Positions 42,318 through 51,363 of a stretch of DNA of 64,000 bases are shown piece by piece. The position numbers and the translations under genes were made by a program. The notes below the pieces were generated by a model that ran no database searches, was not told the origin of the DNA, and saw only the letters and a program-made list of their open reading frames with translations. Location of the stretch: the NCBI RefSeq assembly GCF_014191255.1, contig NZ_JACHWH010000013.1, positions 1 to 64,000 on the forward strand, read 5' to 3'. The DNA comes from Amycolatopsis bartoniae. Its GTDB lineage: Bacteria; Actinomycetota; Actinomycetes; Mycobacteriales; Pseudonocardiaceae. Position 1 is the stretch's first letter. The number at the start of each line of letters is the position of its first letter.

Positions 42318-45023
42318 GTGACCACTCTCCTGCAGTTCGTGATCCTCGGCCTGTGCACCGGTGCCCTGTACGCGCTCTCCGCGCTGGGCATGGTGATCGT
42401 GTACCGGGGTTCCCAGGTGATCAATTTCGCGCACGCCGCCATCGGGGTCGCGGGTGCCTATGGTTTCTACGAGCTCCACGACGTGCGGCACCTGCCGTTC
42501 TTCGCCGCGTTCGTGCCCGCGATCCTGCTCTGCGCGGTTCTGGGTGTGCTCGTGCAGTTCGGCATCATGCGGCCCCTGCAGAACAGCTCACCGCTGGTGC
42601 AGATCCTCGGCACGCTCGGCGTGCTCGCGGTGATCCAGGGCGCGCTCGCGTTGCGGTACAAGCAGCAGACCATCGCGGTGACCTCCTCGTTGCCGCGTGA
42701 CCCGGTGACGTTGGGCGGCATCAGCGTGGGCGCGGACCGCCTGCTGATCCTGCTCGTCGTGGTGGTCGTCGCCGTCCTGCTCGCGTGGCTCTACGCGAGG
42801 ACACCGTTCGGGCGGGCGACCTCCGCGGTGGCCGAGGACCGCACCAGCGCCGCGTACCTCGGGTACTCGCCCAACGCGATCGCCGGGGCCAACTGGGCCG
42901 TCGGCTCGATGCTCGCCGGCACGGCCGCGATCCTGCTCGCGCCCATCACCGGCCTGCAGACGAATCAGCTCACGCTGCTGCTTGTGCCCGCGCTCGCCGC
43001 CGCGGTCGTGGGCCGGCTGCGGTCCTTCCCGATCACGGTGGGCGCGGGGCTGCTGATCGGCGCGGTGCAGGCGGTGCTGGGCCGTTACGCCAACGCCGTC
43101 GACTGGGGTTCGGCCGTCCCGTTCGTGCTCGTGCTCGTCGTGCTGCTGTTGCGCGGCAGCCGGATCCCCGGGCGCGGGCACGTCGAGCTGCGGCTGCCGG
43201 CGGTCGGCACCGGGCGGATCAGGCCGGTCACGGTGATCGTGCTGGCCGTGCTCGCGATCGTGGTGCTGCAGGTGCTGCCGGTCGGCTGGGTCGACGGCGC
43301 CATCACCACGGTCGCGACCGGCGTGATGATCCTGTCCGTCGTGGTGGTGACCGGATACGGCGGGCAGGTGTCGCTGGCCCAGGTCGTGCTCGGCGGTATC
43401 GGCGCCTGGGTCGCGGGACGCCTGGTGGCGGCCATGGGACTCGGGTTCGGCCCGGCGCTGGTGCTCGGAGTGCTCGCGGCGCTTCCCGTCGGGATCATCG
43501 TCGGCCTCCCGGCGCTGAGAACGCGTGGCGCCAACCTGGCGGTGATCACGCTCGCGTTCGGGGTCGCCGTTGAGGCGCTGCTGTTCAACTCGGCGCCGCT
43601 CACCGGTGGGGACGTCGGCACGCAGGTCGGGTTCATCTCGCTGTTCGGGATCAAGCTCGACACGATCTTCAACCCGCGCAACTACGCCACGTTCTGCGTG
43701 GTGGCCTTCGCGGTGTGCGGGCTCGCGGTCGCGAACCTCCGGCGAGGCAAGGCCGGACGACGGCTGCTCGCGGTACGCGCCAACGAACGCGCGGCCGCGG
43801 CGGCGGGCGTCAACACCACGGCGGCGAAGCTCTATGCCTTCTCGGTCGGCGCGATGATCGCCTCCCTGGGCGGAATCCTGCTGGCGTTCCGCGACTCGTC
43901 GATCGTCTACTACAACATCCAGGCCTTCCACTCGGTCGACGTGCTCGGCTACGCCGTCTTCGGTGGTGTCGGCTACGTGGCCGGCCCGCTCGTCGGCGGG
44001 ATCCTGCAGCCGGGCGGGTTCGGCACCAACATCGGGAACCTGTTCTCCCCGGCGGTGCAGGACTATCTGCCGATCATCGGCGGGGCGCTGCTCATCCTGA
44101 CGCTGCTGACGCAGCAGAACGGCGTCGTCCACCTGGAGGCCCGTCGTTGGGGCCGCTGGCTCGACGCGGCCGGCTCCTGGCTGCGCCGGCGCCGCACGCG
44201 CCCGGTCGTGCTGCCCGACGAAGACCCGTCCGTCCCGCGAGTACAGCCGAAAACCCTTCGCACGGAGGAGCTTTCGGTGACGTTCGGCAGCACGACCGTC
44301 CTCAACGGACTTTCCATGGAAGTCGCACCCGGGCAGGTCGTCGGGCTGATCGGGCCGAACGGCGCCGGCAAGACCACGGCCATCGACGCGATCACCGGGT
44401 TCGTCCAGCCGTCCGCGGGGCGGGTCCTGCTCGGCGAAGACGACCTGACCCGGCAGCCGCCGCGGCGCCGCGCGGAGGCCGGGCTGGCGCGGTCCTTCCA
44501 GCAGCTGGAGCTGTTCGAGGACATGACGTTGTTCGAGAACCTGCTGGTGGTCAGCGAAAGCCGGTCCTGGTCGTCCTACGTCAAGGATCTCTTCTGGCCG
44601 GGCACGCCGAAGCTGAGCCCGGCGGCCGCGGCGGCGGTGCGGATGTTCGGGCTGTCCGAGGATCTGCACCGCAAACCGACCGAGCTGTCCTACGGCCGCC
44701 GCCGGCTGGCCGCCATCGCACGGGCCATCGCGGCGGAACCGTCGGTGATCCTGCTCGACGAGCCCGCCGCGGGGCTGAGCCAGCACGAGAGCGCGGAGCT
44801 CGAGCACCTGCTGCGCTATCTCGCCGACGAGCGCGGCATGGGCGTGCTGCTGATCGAGCACGACGTGGACCTGGTGATGGCCAGCTGCGACACGGTCACC
44901 GCGATCGTGTTCGGCACCGAGATCGTCTCCGGCACGCCCGAAGAGGTGCGACGCGACGCCACCCTCATCGAGGCCTACCTCGGCCGGCCCGTCGGCGTCG
45001 ACGTCGAAATGGAGGACCGATGA
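42318..45023 (+). CDS. Fused LivH-LivM-LivG branched-chain-type ABC importer
   Basis: A 901-residue single chain joining three usually separate proteins. Residues 1 to about 290 form a LivH-like permease (GALYALSALGMVIVYRGSQVI), about 300 to 620 a LivM-like permease (GYGGQVSLAQ), and about 650 to 901 a LivG-like ATPase. The ATPase has Walker A GPNGAGKTT (about 679-687), signature LSYGRRR (about 789), Walker B VILLDEPAAGLS and switch His in IEHDVD. It acts in the cytoplasmic membrane with LivF (next gene) and the distant binding protein. GTG 42318 is preceded by AGGGGC. Its ATGA overlap with livF supports one complex. Confidence 0.92.
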   Translation: MTTLLQFVILGLCTGALYALSALGMVIVYRGSQVINFAHAAIGVAGAYGFYELHDVRHLPFFAAFVPAILLCAVLGVLVQFGIMRPLQNSSPLVQILGTLGVLAVIQGALALRYKQQTIAVTSSLPRDPVTLGGISVGADRLLILLVVVVVAVLLAWLYARTPFGRATSAVAEDRTSAAYLGYSPNAIAGANWAVGSMLAGTAAILLAPITGLQTNQLTLLLVPALAAAVVGRLRSFPITVGAGLLIGAVQAVLGRYANAVDWGSAVPFVLVLVVLLLRGSRIPGRGHVELRLPAVGTGRIRPVTVIVLAVLAIVVLQVLPVGWVDGAITTVATGVMILSVVVVTGYGGQVSLAQVVLGGIGAWVAGRLVAAMGLGFGPALVLGVLAALPVGIIVGLPALRTRGANLAVITLAFGVAVEALLFNSAPLTGGDVGTQVGFISLFGIKLDTIFNPRNYATFCVVAFAVCGLAVANLRRGKAGRRLLAVRANERAAAAAGVNTTAAKLYAFSVGAMIASLGGILLAFRDSSIVYYNIQAFHSVDVLGYAVFGGVGYVAGPLVGGILQPGGFGTNIGNLFSPAVQDYLPIIGGALLILTLLTQQNGVVHLEARRWGRWLDAAGSWLRRRRTRPVVLPDEDPSVPRVQPKTLRTEELSVTFGSTTVLNGLSMEVAPGQVVGLIGPNGAGKTTAIDAITGFVQPSAGRVLLGEDDLTRQPPRRRAEAGLARSFQQLELFEDMTLFENLLVVSESRSWSSYVKDLFWPGTPKLSPAAAAAVRMFGLSEDLHRKPTELSYGRRRLAAIARAIAAEPSVILLDEPAAGLSQHESAELEHLLRYLADERGMGVLLIEHDVDLVMASCDTVTAIVFGTEIVSGTPEEVRRDATLIEAYLGRPVGVDVEMEDR

Positions 45024-45712
45024 GCGCGCTGCTCGAGGCCAGAAGCCTGTCGGCCGGGTACCACGGGACCGCCGTGGTACACGAGCTGGACCTCCGGGTG
45101 GAGCCCGGCGAGGTGGTACTTCTGCTGGGCGCCAACGGCGCGGGCAAGACCACGACCATGCACACCCTGGCGGGCGGCCTGCCGTCGCTGGGCGGCGAAA
45201 TCCTGATCGAGGGCGAACCGGTGCGCGGCCCGGCGCACCGGCGGTGCCGCAAGCAGGTCGGGTTCGTCACCGAGGAACGGATGATCTTCGGCTCGATGTC
45301 GGTCGAGGACAACCTGAAGCTCGGCCGCGGTGGTCTCGGGCCGGCACTGGAGCTGATGCCGGAGCTCGAGAAGTTCCTGCGCCGCAAGGCCGGGCTCCTG
45401 TCCGGCGGTGAGCAGCAGATGCTGGCGCTGGGCCGTGCGCTGGCGGCGGGCCCACGGGTGCTGCTGGCCGACGAGTTGTCCTTCGGCCTGGCGCCGCTGA
45501 TCGTGCAGCGTCTGCTCGAGGTCGTCCGCAAGGCGGCCGACGACGGTCTCGGTGCGCTGCTGGTGGAGCAGCACGTCCGGCAGGCCATGACGATCGCCGA
45601 CCGGATCTACGTCCTGCGCCGCGGCCGCGTGATCCTGCAGGGCACGGCGGACGAGATGCGGGGAAGGCTCTCGGAGATCGAGGACAGCTACCTGTCCGGC
45701 GCCGCCGCCTGA
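45020..45712 (+). CDS. livF: LivF-type ABC transporter ATPase
   Basis: A 230-residue nucleotide-binding subunit with Walker A GANGAGKTT (37-45), signature LLSGGEQQM, Walker B VLLADELSFGLAP and switch His in VEQHVRQA. The Walker B Asp is followed by Glu, so it is catalytically complete. ATG 45020 overlaps the stop of the fused importer as ATGA and has GGAGGA upstream. It completes the importer as the second ATPase, facing the LivG domain. A terminator follows. Confidence 0.93.
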   Translation: MSALLEARSLSAGYHGTAVVHELDLRVEPGEVVLLLGANGAGKTTTMHTLAGGLPSLGGEILIEGEPVRGPAHRRCRKQVGFVTEERMIFGSMSVEDNLKLGRGGLGPALELMPELEKFLRRKAGLLSGGEQQMLALGRALAAGPRVLLADELSFGLAPLIVQRLLEVVRKAADDGLGALLVEQHVRQAMTIADRIYVLRRGRVILQGTADEMRGRLSEIEDSYLSGAAA

Positions 45713-45714
45713 CC

Positions 45715-45746
45715 GTGCCCGGCCGGTGTCACTTCCGGCCGGGCAC
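45715..45746. terminator. Hairpin between convergent livF and BVMO genes
   Basis: Perfect 12-base arms 45715-45726 and 45735-45746 with an eight-base loop, directly after the livF stop. Confidence 0.8.
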
Positions 45747-45753
45747 CGTCACG

Positions 45754-47382
45754 TCAGCTCGTCAGTTGCTCTTCGCGCTCGTGCTGTCGCGTGTGGACGA
45801 ACCCGCGGTAACCGTTCGCGGCGACGTCCGCGCAGACCTGGCCGTAGACGTTGAGGCCGCCGACGTAGGGCATGAAGATTCTCGGCTTGCCCGGGATGTT
45901 GGCGCCCATGTACCACGAGGCGGCCTGCGGGTAGAGCGTGCTGTGCGCGACCTCGTTGACGTGCCCGACCCACTGGTCCTCGGCAGCCCGGTCGGGCTCG
46001 GTCGCGGCGATCCCGTCCGCGCGCAGCTTCGCCACGTACCCCGCGATCCACTCGACGTGCTGCTCGATCGCACACACCATGTTGGACAGTACCGAGGGGC
46101 TGCCCGGACCGGTGACGATGAACAGGTTCGGAAAGCCCGCACTCGCGATGCCGAGGTACGTGCGCGGCCCGTCCCGCCACTTGTCACGCAGTTTCAGTCC
46201 GTCCTTGCCCCGGATGTCGATCCGGTTGAGCGGGCCGGTCATGGCGTCGTAGCCGGTGGCGAAGACGATCACGTCCACCACCGTGTGGTCCCCGCCCACG
46301 GTCACGCCGTCGCGGGTGATCCGCTCGATCGGCCGGTCCTTCACGCTCACCAGCGTCACGTTGTCCCTGTTGAACGTGGCATAGTAGTCGGTGTCGACGC
46401 AGATCCGTTTGGTGCCGATGGGATAGTCGGTCGGTTCGAGCAGCGCCGCCACTTCGGGGTCCTCGACGATTTCGTGGATGCGTTCCCGGACGAACTCGGC
46501 GGCGATGTCGTTGGCCGTCCGGTCGGTGAGGCAGTCCGCGAAGGTCCCCATGTACCCGGGACCGCCCTTCGCCCAGCGTTCCTCGAGCGCGCGCCGCTGC
46601 TGTTCGGTGGTGAGGTCGGCGGCCTTGCCGGCGGGCGGGGCCTGCAGCGAGCCACCGGCGGTCTGCCGCTGCTGCGCCCGGATCTCGGGGTACCGCGCCT
46701 TGACATCGGCGATCTCCTCCTCGCTGAGGGGCCGGTTGCGGGCGGGGAGCGAGAAGTTCGGCGTCCGCTGGAACACCGTGAGGTGCGCTGCCTGTTTGGC
46801 GATCTCGGGGATGGCCTGGATGCCGGACGAGCCGGTGCCGATGACGGCGACCCGCTTGCCGGTGAAGTCCACGCCTTCGTGCGGCCAGTGGCCGGTGTGG
46901 TAGACCTCGCCGGCGAACTCCTCCAGGCCGGGGAACTCCGGCACCTGTGCCGCTGAGAGGCAGCCGACGGCGCTGACGACCCAGCGGGCGGAGACGGTTT
47001 CACCGTCGTCGAGCCCGACCTCCCAGCGGGAGCCGGCCTCCTGCCACGTCGCGGAAACGACCCGGGTGCGGAACCGGATGTCGCGGCGCAGGTCGTGGCG
47101 CTGCGCGACGTACTGGGCGTAGGCGAGGATTTCCGGCTGTGTCGCGAACCGTTCGCTCCACGTCCACGACTGGTCGAGCTCGGGGTCGAACGAGTAGGAG
47201 TAGTAGATGCTCTCGGCGTCGCAGCGCGCGCCGGGGTAGCGGTTCCAGTACCAGGTGCCGCCGACGTCGTCCCCGGTCTCGTACACCACGACGGACAGCC
47301 CGAGGTCGTCCCGTAGCTTCTTGAGCGCGTACAGACCCGCGAACCCCGCGCCGATGACGACGGCGTCGTAAGTGTTGCTCAT
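45754..47382 (-). CDS. Baeyer-Villiger monooxygenase (flavin)
   Basis: A 542-residue class B flavoprotein monooxygenase. It has two Rossmann loops, GAGFAG (11-16) and GTGSSG (about 187-192), and the type I BVMO fingerprint FxGxxxHxxxWP at 156-167. It inserts oxygen beside a ketone to give an ester or lactone, using NADPH and O2. ATG 47380-47382 overlaps the stop of the esterase-like gene (ATGA), the expected partner for hydrolysing the ester. That partner seems damaged. A second BVMO with an intact-looking esterase lies at the right end of the window. Confidence 0.9.
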   Translation of the reverse strand: MSNTYDAVVIGAGFAGLYALKKLRDDLGLSVVVYETGDDVGGTWYWNRYPGARCDAESIYYSYSFDPELDQSWTWSERFATQPEILAYAQYVAQRHDLRRDIRFRTRVVSATWQEAGSRWEVGLDDGETVSARWVVSAVGCLSAAQVPEFPGLEEFAGEVYHTGHWPHEGVDFTGKRVAVIGTGSSGIQAIPEIAKQAAHLTVFQRTPNFSLPARNRPLSEEEIADVKARYPEIRAQQRQTAGGSLQAPPAGKAADLTTEQQRRALEERWAKGGPGYMGTFADCLTDRTANDIAAEFVRERIHEIVEDPEVAALLEPTDYPIGTKRICVDTDYYATFNRDNVTLVSVKDRPIERITRDGVTVGGDHTVVDVIVFATGYDAMTGPLNRIDIRGKDGLKLRDKWRDGPRTYLGIASAGFPNLFIVTGPGSPSVLSNMVCAIEQHVEWIAGYVAKLRADGIAATEPDRAAEDQWVGHVNEVAHSTLYPQAASWYMGANIPGKPRIFMPYVGGLNVYGQVCADVAANGYRGFVHTRQHEREEQLTS

Positions 47383-48206
47383 TCAGTCACCTCCGCGATC
47401 CCGTCGACAGCGAAGTCCATTCCGTCCTTCGCGCCGGGCAGGATGTTGACCACCGAAAAGAACCCGTGCATCTGCCCCTCGAAAAGCTTGCTGCGCACCG
47501 GAACCCCTGCCGCCACCAGCGGGCTGGCGTCGGTCTCGCCGCGCCGCTCGACCGGGATGTAGTGGTCCCATAACCAGATCATGGTTTCCCGGGTGAGCAT
47601 CGTCTGGTTCTCCGGCGCGAGGTACGACGCGGTGTCGAAGTTCGCGTCGGTCACCGGGTAGGCGAGCAGCTGCAGCGCGATCCGCGGCCCGGACCGGGCC
47701 TTCGCGCGCTGAGCCAGGACGGCGGCGAGGTTGCCGCCCGCGCTGTCGCCCGCGAGGATCAGCGGAACTTCCGCCCCCGCGAGCTTTTCACGGTTCTGGT
47801 CGGCCCACGCGGTGGCAAGCCACGCGTCCTCGACCGCGGTGGGGTAAGGATTCTCGGGCGCCTTGCGGTAGTCCACCAACACCACCGTGCACCCGGTGCG
47901 GGCCGCCAGCTGCCGGCCGAGCGTGTCGAACCCGTCGATGTTCCCGGTGACCCAGCCGCCGTCATGGAAGTACACGATGACCCCCTTCGCGGTTGCTCCG
48001 GGCTTGAGGATCCTGATCCGGAACTTGCCGCCGTCGCCCTCCAGGTACTCGTCCGCCACGGTGTGCATCTGTGGACCGGGGCCGATGAGTTCGGTGAGCC
48101 TTTCGCCCCGTTGTCGTGCTCCGGGCGGTTCCATCTCGTGGAGCGGTTTTCCGCCCGCCTCCGCCATCTGCTGCAGGAACACGGTTGTCGCGTGATCCAG
48201 GGCCAT
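47379..48206 (-). CDS. HSL-family alpha/beta hydrolase with internal deletion
   Basis: A 275-residue hydrolase of the hormone-sensitive-lipase family. The oxyanion motif appears as FHDGGW (80-85), the nucleophile as Ser155 in GDSAGG, and the base as His247 in GQMHGFF. Between DASPLVA and AGVPVRSK (about 231-234, near base 47510) the usual 30-40 residues are missing, including the strand and the catalytic Asp segment. The partial homologue at 63766 keeps that segment. The frame is intact but the triad is broken, so activity is doubtful. It is translationally coupled to the BVMO. Confidence 0.82.
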   Translation of the reverse strand: MALDHATTVFLQQMAEAGGKPLHEMEPPGARQRGERLTELIGPGPQMHTVADEYLEGDGGKFRIRILKPGATAKGVIVYFHDGGWVTGNIDGFDTLGRQLAARTGCTVVLVDYRKAPENPYPTAVEDAWLATAWADQNREKLAGAEVPLILAGDSAGGNLAAVLAQRAKARSGPRIALQLLAYPVTDANFDTASYLAPENQTMLTRETMIWLWDHYIPVERRGETDASPLVAAGVPVRSKLFEGQMHGFFSVVNILPGAKDGMDFAVDGIAEVTE

Positions 48207-48282
48207 GACTGGGTTCCTTCCGGTCGACCGCGGACCTCGTCGTCGCGGTTACCCAAAGGTTGCGGTGTGCCCGGGAGCGAGG

Positions 48283-49398
48283 TCACTGGTCAAATGGCGC
48301 GTTCCGGTAGCCAAATGGACTGTGCGGCGGGAGCAGCTGGTGGGTCTCCCGCAGCCGCCGCAGGGTGAGGGCCATGAACAGGCGGGTGCGGCCGTAGCTG
48401 TCCGAGAGGCTGAACCCGAGTCCCCGTTCGGCCTGCGCCACCCGGTGCGCGACCGAGTTGTGATGGGCGCGCAGAGTACGGGCCGCTTGCCGGATCGAGC
48501 CGGCGGACACGACGACGTCGAGCGTCTCCAGCATCGGGAGGCCGCCGGACTGCAGGACCGCGTCCAGCGCATGGAGATCGGAGATCCGGGCCAGGTGGTC
48601 CGGAGTCAGCGCTTCGGCGAGCACCTCGTAGCCGTGCACCATCTCCGTCCGCACCACCGCGCCCTCCTCCGCGCGGTAAGGGCCACTGTCGTGGGTGCTG
48701 GGCTGGCTGAACCGGAACGCGGCTTCAGCCTCCCGGCAGGCACGCGGGGCGTCGGCGGTGGGGTGGACGCCGCTGATGCCCGCCTGGACGCCACGCGGTA
48801 CGTCGATACGGTCGATGTCGTCGAGCCCCTGGCACAGCAGCAGAAGCGTGCGTGGCTTTTCCCAGCAGGTCGTGCGCGCGCCCTGGGCTTCGAGTCCCTC
48901 GGTGAAGGCGCGCAACGCTTCTTTCGGCCCTGCGGCGACGACCACCCGGACACGCGTGGAGGGACCGAGGGCGAGATGGCGGAGCGCGGCGTCGCGCACC
49001 ATCGGGCGCACGTCCGGGTCGACGAGCAAGGCAACCGCGGTGGAGCTGGTGAGGCGGGGGCCGAACGGGCGTTCGGCGTCGAGTCGCAGCCGTACGGTGA
49101 GCGCGAGCCGGTCGAGGATCGCGTGGTCCTCGTCGGTGAGGTCACGTCCGATCGCGACGAGCACGTTGTGCCGGTCGAGGACGAGCGCGGTTTCTTGGGG
49201 CCAGGTCGTACTCAGCCGGTCCCCGGTGGCCACCGTCACGGTGGCCCCGGCGTCCGCCGGCCGCACTCCGATGGTGCGGCCGGTCCAGCGGGCGGTCTCG
49301 CGCACGATCGTTCCCACATCGGCGTGGGAGGTCAGCAGGTCGTCGAAGAACCGGATGACCCGATCGGGGTAGGACGGCGCGGCGTCGCGATCGGCCAT
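48283..49398 (-). CDS. PucR/CdaR-type transcriptional regulator
   Basis: A 371-residue regulator with a C-terminal PucR-type helix-turn-helix at about 305-345 (LETLDVVVSAGSIRQAARTL, then HHNSVAHRVAQAERGLG) and a GGDEF-like or GAF-like middle region without clear catalytic motifs. Such proteins are usually activators of small catabolic operons sensing their substrate. It lies 76 bases upstream of the esterase/BVMO genes in the same direction and is divergent from the zinc dehydrogenase. I infer control of either neighbour. Start is ATG 49396-49398. Confidence 0.8.
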   Translation of the reverse strand: MADRDAAPSYPDRVIRFFDDLLTSHADVGTIVRETARWTGRTIGVRPADAGATVTVATGDRLSTTWPQETALVLDRHNVLVAIGRDLTDEDHAILDRLALTVRLRLDAERPFGPRLTSSTAVALLVDPDVRPMVRDAALRHLALGPSTRVRVVVAAGPKEALRAFTEGLEAQGARTTCWEKPRTLLLLCQGLDDIDRIDVPRGVQAGISGVHPTADAPRACREAEAAFRFSQPSTHDSGPYRAEEGAVVRTEMVHGYEVLAEALTPDHLARISDLHALDAVLQSGGLPMLETLDVVVSAGSIRQAARTLRAHHNSVAHRVAQAERGLGFSLSDSYGRTRLFMALTLRRLRETHQLLPPHSPFGYRNAPFDQ

Positions 49399-49495
49399 CG
49401 GAAGATCCTAGCGAAAGTCTCCGCGTGCACGCCGTGCGCGCCGTGCCGGACCGATGGGGTCCGGGTCGGAACCGCCAGGCGACCACCGAGAGTAA

Positions 49496-49507
49496 TAGGA
49501 TCCTGTA
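49496..49507. promoter_or_regulatory. Operator copy 11 (TAGGATCCTGTA)
   Basis: In the gap between the divergent PucR-type gene (start 49398) and the frameshifted alcohol dehydrogenase (start 49537). Confidence 0.75.
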
Positions 49508-49536
49508 AGAGATCCTTACGAGAAGGGAGTCCGGCG

Positions 49537-50555
49537 ATGAAGGCGTACCGCCTGTATGGCGACCACGACGGCCGGCTGGTGGACGTGCCGGTTCCGTCAC
49601 CGAAGGCCGGTGAGGTGCTGGTCAAGGTCGCCGCCACCGGGGTGTGCGGTTCGGACGTGCACAGCCTGGAGAACGCGGGACGTTACGGGTATCCGCTGCC
49701 GCACACCCTCGGTCACGAGACGACCGGCTGGGTCGAGACGCTGGGAGACGGGGTGTCCGGATTCGAGCCGGGGCAGCCGGTTGCGCTGTACTCGTTGCTG
49801 TCGTGCGGGAAGTGCGGCAATTGTGCGCGCGGCTACGCGAACTTGTGCCGGACGGGATTCGCGGCTCCGCTGGGCGGCGCTGTGGACGGGGGCATGGCGG
49901 AGTACGTCGTGGCACCCGCCGCAACCTCGTGCCGTTGGGCGATCTCGACCCGGTGGTCGCGGCCCCGCTCACCGACGCGGGAAAGACGAGTCACAACGCC
50001 GTAAGCGTGGCCAAGGACCGGCTGGGTGAGGGGTCGGTCTGCGTGGTCGTGGGTATCGGCGGCATCGGGCACGTCGCGCTGCAGGTTCTTCGCGCCATCA
50101 CCCGGGCGCGTGTCATCGCGGTGGACACGGACCCGGACCGGCTCGGCTACGCTCGCGAGCTCGGCGCAGGGGAGACGGTGCAGTCGGGTCCGGGCGCCCG
50201 TGAGCGGATCGCCGAGCTGTGCGACGGGATGGGAGCGGACGTGGTGTTCGACTTCGTCGGTCTGTCCCAGACGGTGGAGCTGGCGTGCGGAGTCGTCGCG
50301 GCCGGCGGCAAGATCGTCATGGTCGGACTGGGAGATGGCGTGGTGCCGGTCAAACTGGGCGGCGTGCTACCGCAGCAGGTCGAGGTGGTGGTGCCGCTCG
50401 CGGGCGGGAAACCGAACCTGGAAGCCGTGCTCGAACTCGCGCGCAAGGGCGAGGTCACGGCGAAGGTCACCACGTTCCCGCTCGCGGAAGTGGCCGACGT
50501 GGTGCGCCGGGTCCACGAGGGGAAGGTGCTCGGCCGCGCTGTACTGGTTCCCTGA
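49537..50555 (+). pseudogene. Zinc alcohol dehydrogenase, frameshifted
   Basis: The first part (49537 to about 49920) has Cys37, His60/Glu61 and the structural zinc cysteines 90, 93, 96 and 104 of a medium-chain dehydrogenase. At about 49918-49921 the reading frame breaks. The protein continues in another frame with NLVPLGDLDPVVAAPLTDAG, the cofactor loop GIGGIG and a normal C-terminus ending at 50555. One inserted C near 49920 restores a full-length protein. The original frame ends at 50004. The start follows AAGGGA, with operator copy 11 upstream. It is either a real inactivating deletion or a sequencing error. Confidence 0.85.
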
Positions 50556-50577
50556 CCGGGCTGGCGTCCCACAAAAA

Positions 50578-50589
50578 TAGGATACTGTA
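50578..50589. promoter_or_regulatory. Operator copy 12 (TAGGATACTGTA)
   Basis: It lies just upstream of the broken SDR gene at 50596, the last copy to the right. Confidence 0.75.
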
Positions 50590-50595
50590 AACGTC

Positions 50596-51363
50596 GTGGT
50601 GCGTGAAACGGCGAATTCGGTGGTGAGCAAGCGGATTCTGCTGACCGGCTGCGGATCCGGGATGGGACGGCCGCGGCGGTGGAGTTCATCGGCCGGGGAC
50701 ACGAAGTCATCGTGGGACCGTCGCGGCCGACCTCGCCCGGGTTCGCGAAGCCGTCGGGCCCGTCGATGTGCTGGTGAGCAACGCCGGTATCGGCCTGCTG
50801 CGCCCGGTCGAGCCGGCCGACGCCGATTCCGTCCGGCGCGCCTTCGAGGTCAATGTCCTGGCGCACTGACGATGAGCCAGGCGTTCCTGCCCGCCATACG
50901 GGAGCGGGGGAGCGGGCGCATCCTCGCGGTCTCCTCGGTCGCGGGGCGACGGGTGGGACCGACGACCGGGATCTATGCCGCGATCAAGCACGCGCTCGAG
51001 GCGGTACTGGAAGCACTCCGCTACGAGGTGCGCCTGTTCGGTGTGGACGTGGTCGTCGTGGAACCGGGCCGGGTCGACACCGAGTCCGGCAAACACCGGC
51101 TCGCGGGTTCCGTCCCCGTCGGGAAGCCCTACGAGGACCTCGTACGGCGAGCGGGGCGCTCCACCGGGGACGCGACCGCCCAGCCGGTGACCGAGGTCGC
51201 GGCCGTGATAGCGGACGCCGTCGACGCCGATACCCCACCGTTCCGGTGGGCCACCTCCGCCGAAGCGTCCGCGATGATCGATCAGCGGCGCACGCTGTCC
51301 GACGAGAAGTACGAGGAGCTGGTGATGCGGGGCCTGCGCACGACGGAGGAGGCGACCGCGTGA
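50596..51363 (+). pseudogene. Short-chain dehydrogenase, multiply frameshifted
   Basis: SDR pieces occur in order but in different frames: SKRILLTGCGSGMG (about 50625-50665), AAAVEFIGRGHEVIVG (about 50670-50720), and DVLVSNAGIGLLRPVE plus FEVNVLAH (about 50765-50868, ending at a stop). Then follows an intact C-terminal half from MSQAFLPAIRERG through the Ser/Tyr/Lys region to 51363. In the Tyr motif YAAIK, the first Ala-Ala pair is conserved. At least two indels and a short internal loss near 50720 are needed. The gene retains its operator and overlaps the next remnant by GTGA, which shows they once formed an operon. Confidence 0.85.

Noticed and set aside
42588-44861. A 757-codon minus-strand open frame opposite the ABC importer
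   Set aside because: Composition is dominated by Arg, His, Asp and Gln without any fold motif. This is a typical GC-rich antisense shadow of a strongly conserved gene.
2125-50589. The cluster as a classical cholesterol (KstR) regulon
   Set aside because: No KstR-type inverted AAC...GTT operator was noticed at the promoters, and ring-degradation genes (KstD, KshAB, HsaABCD) are absent. Only the logic of side-chain oxidation is similar.
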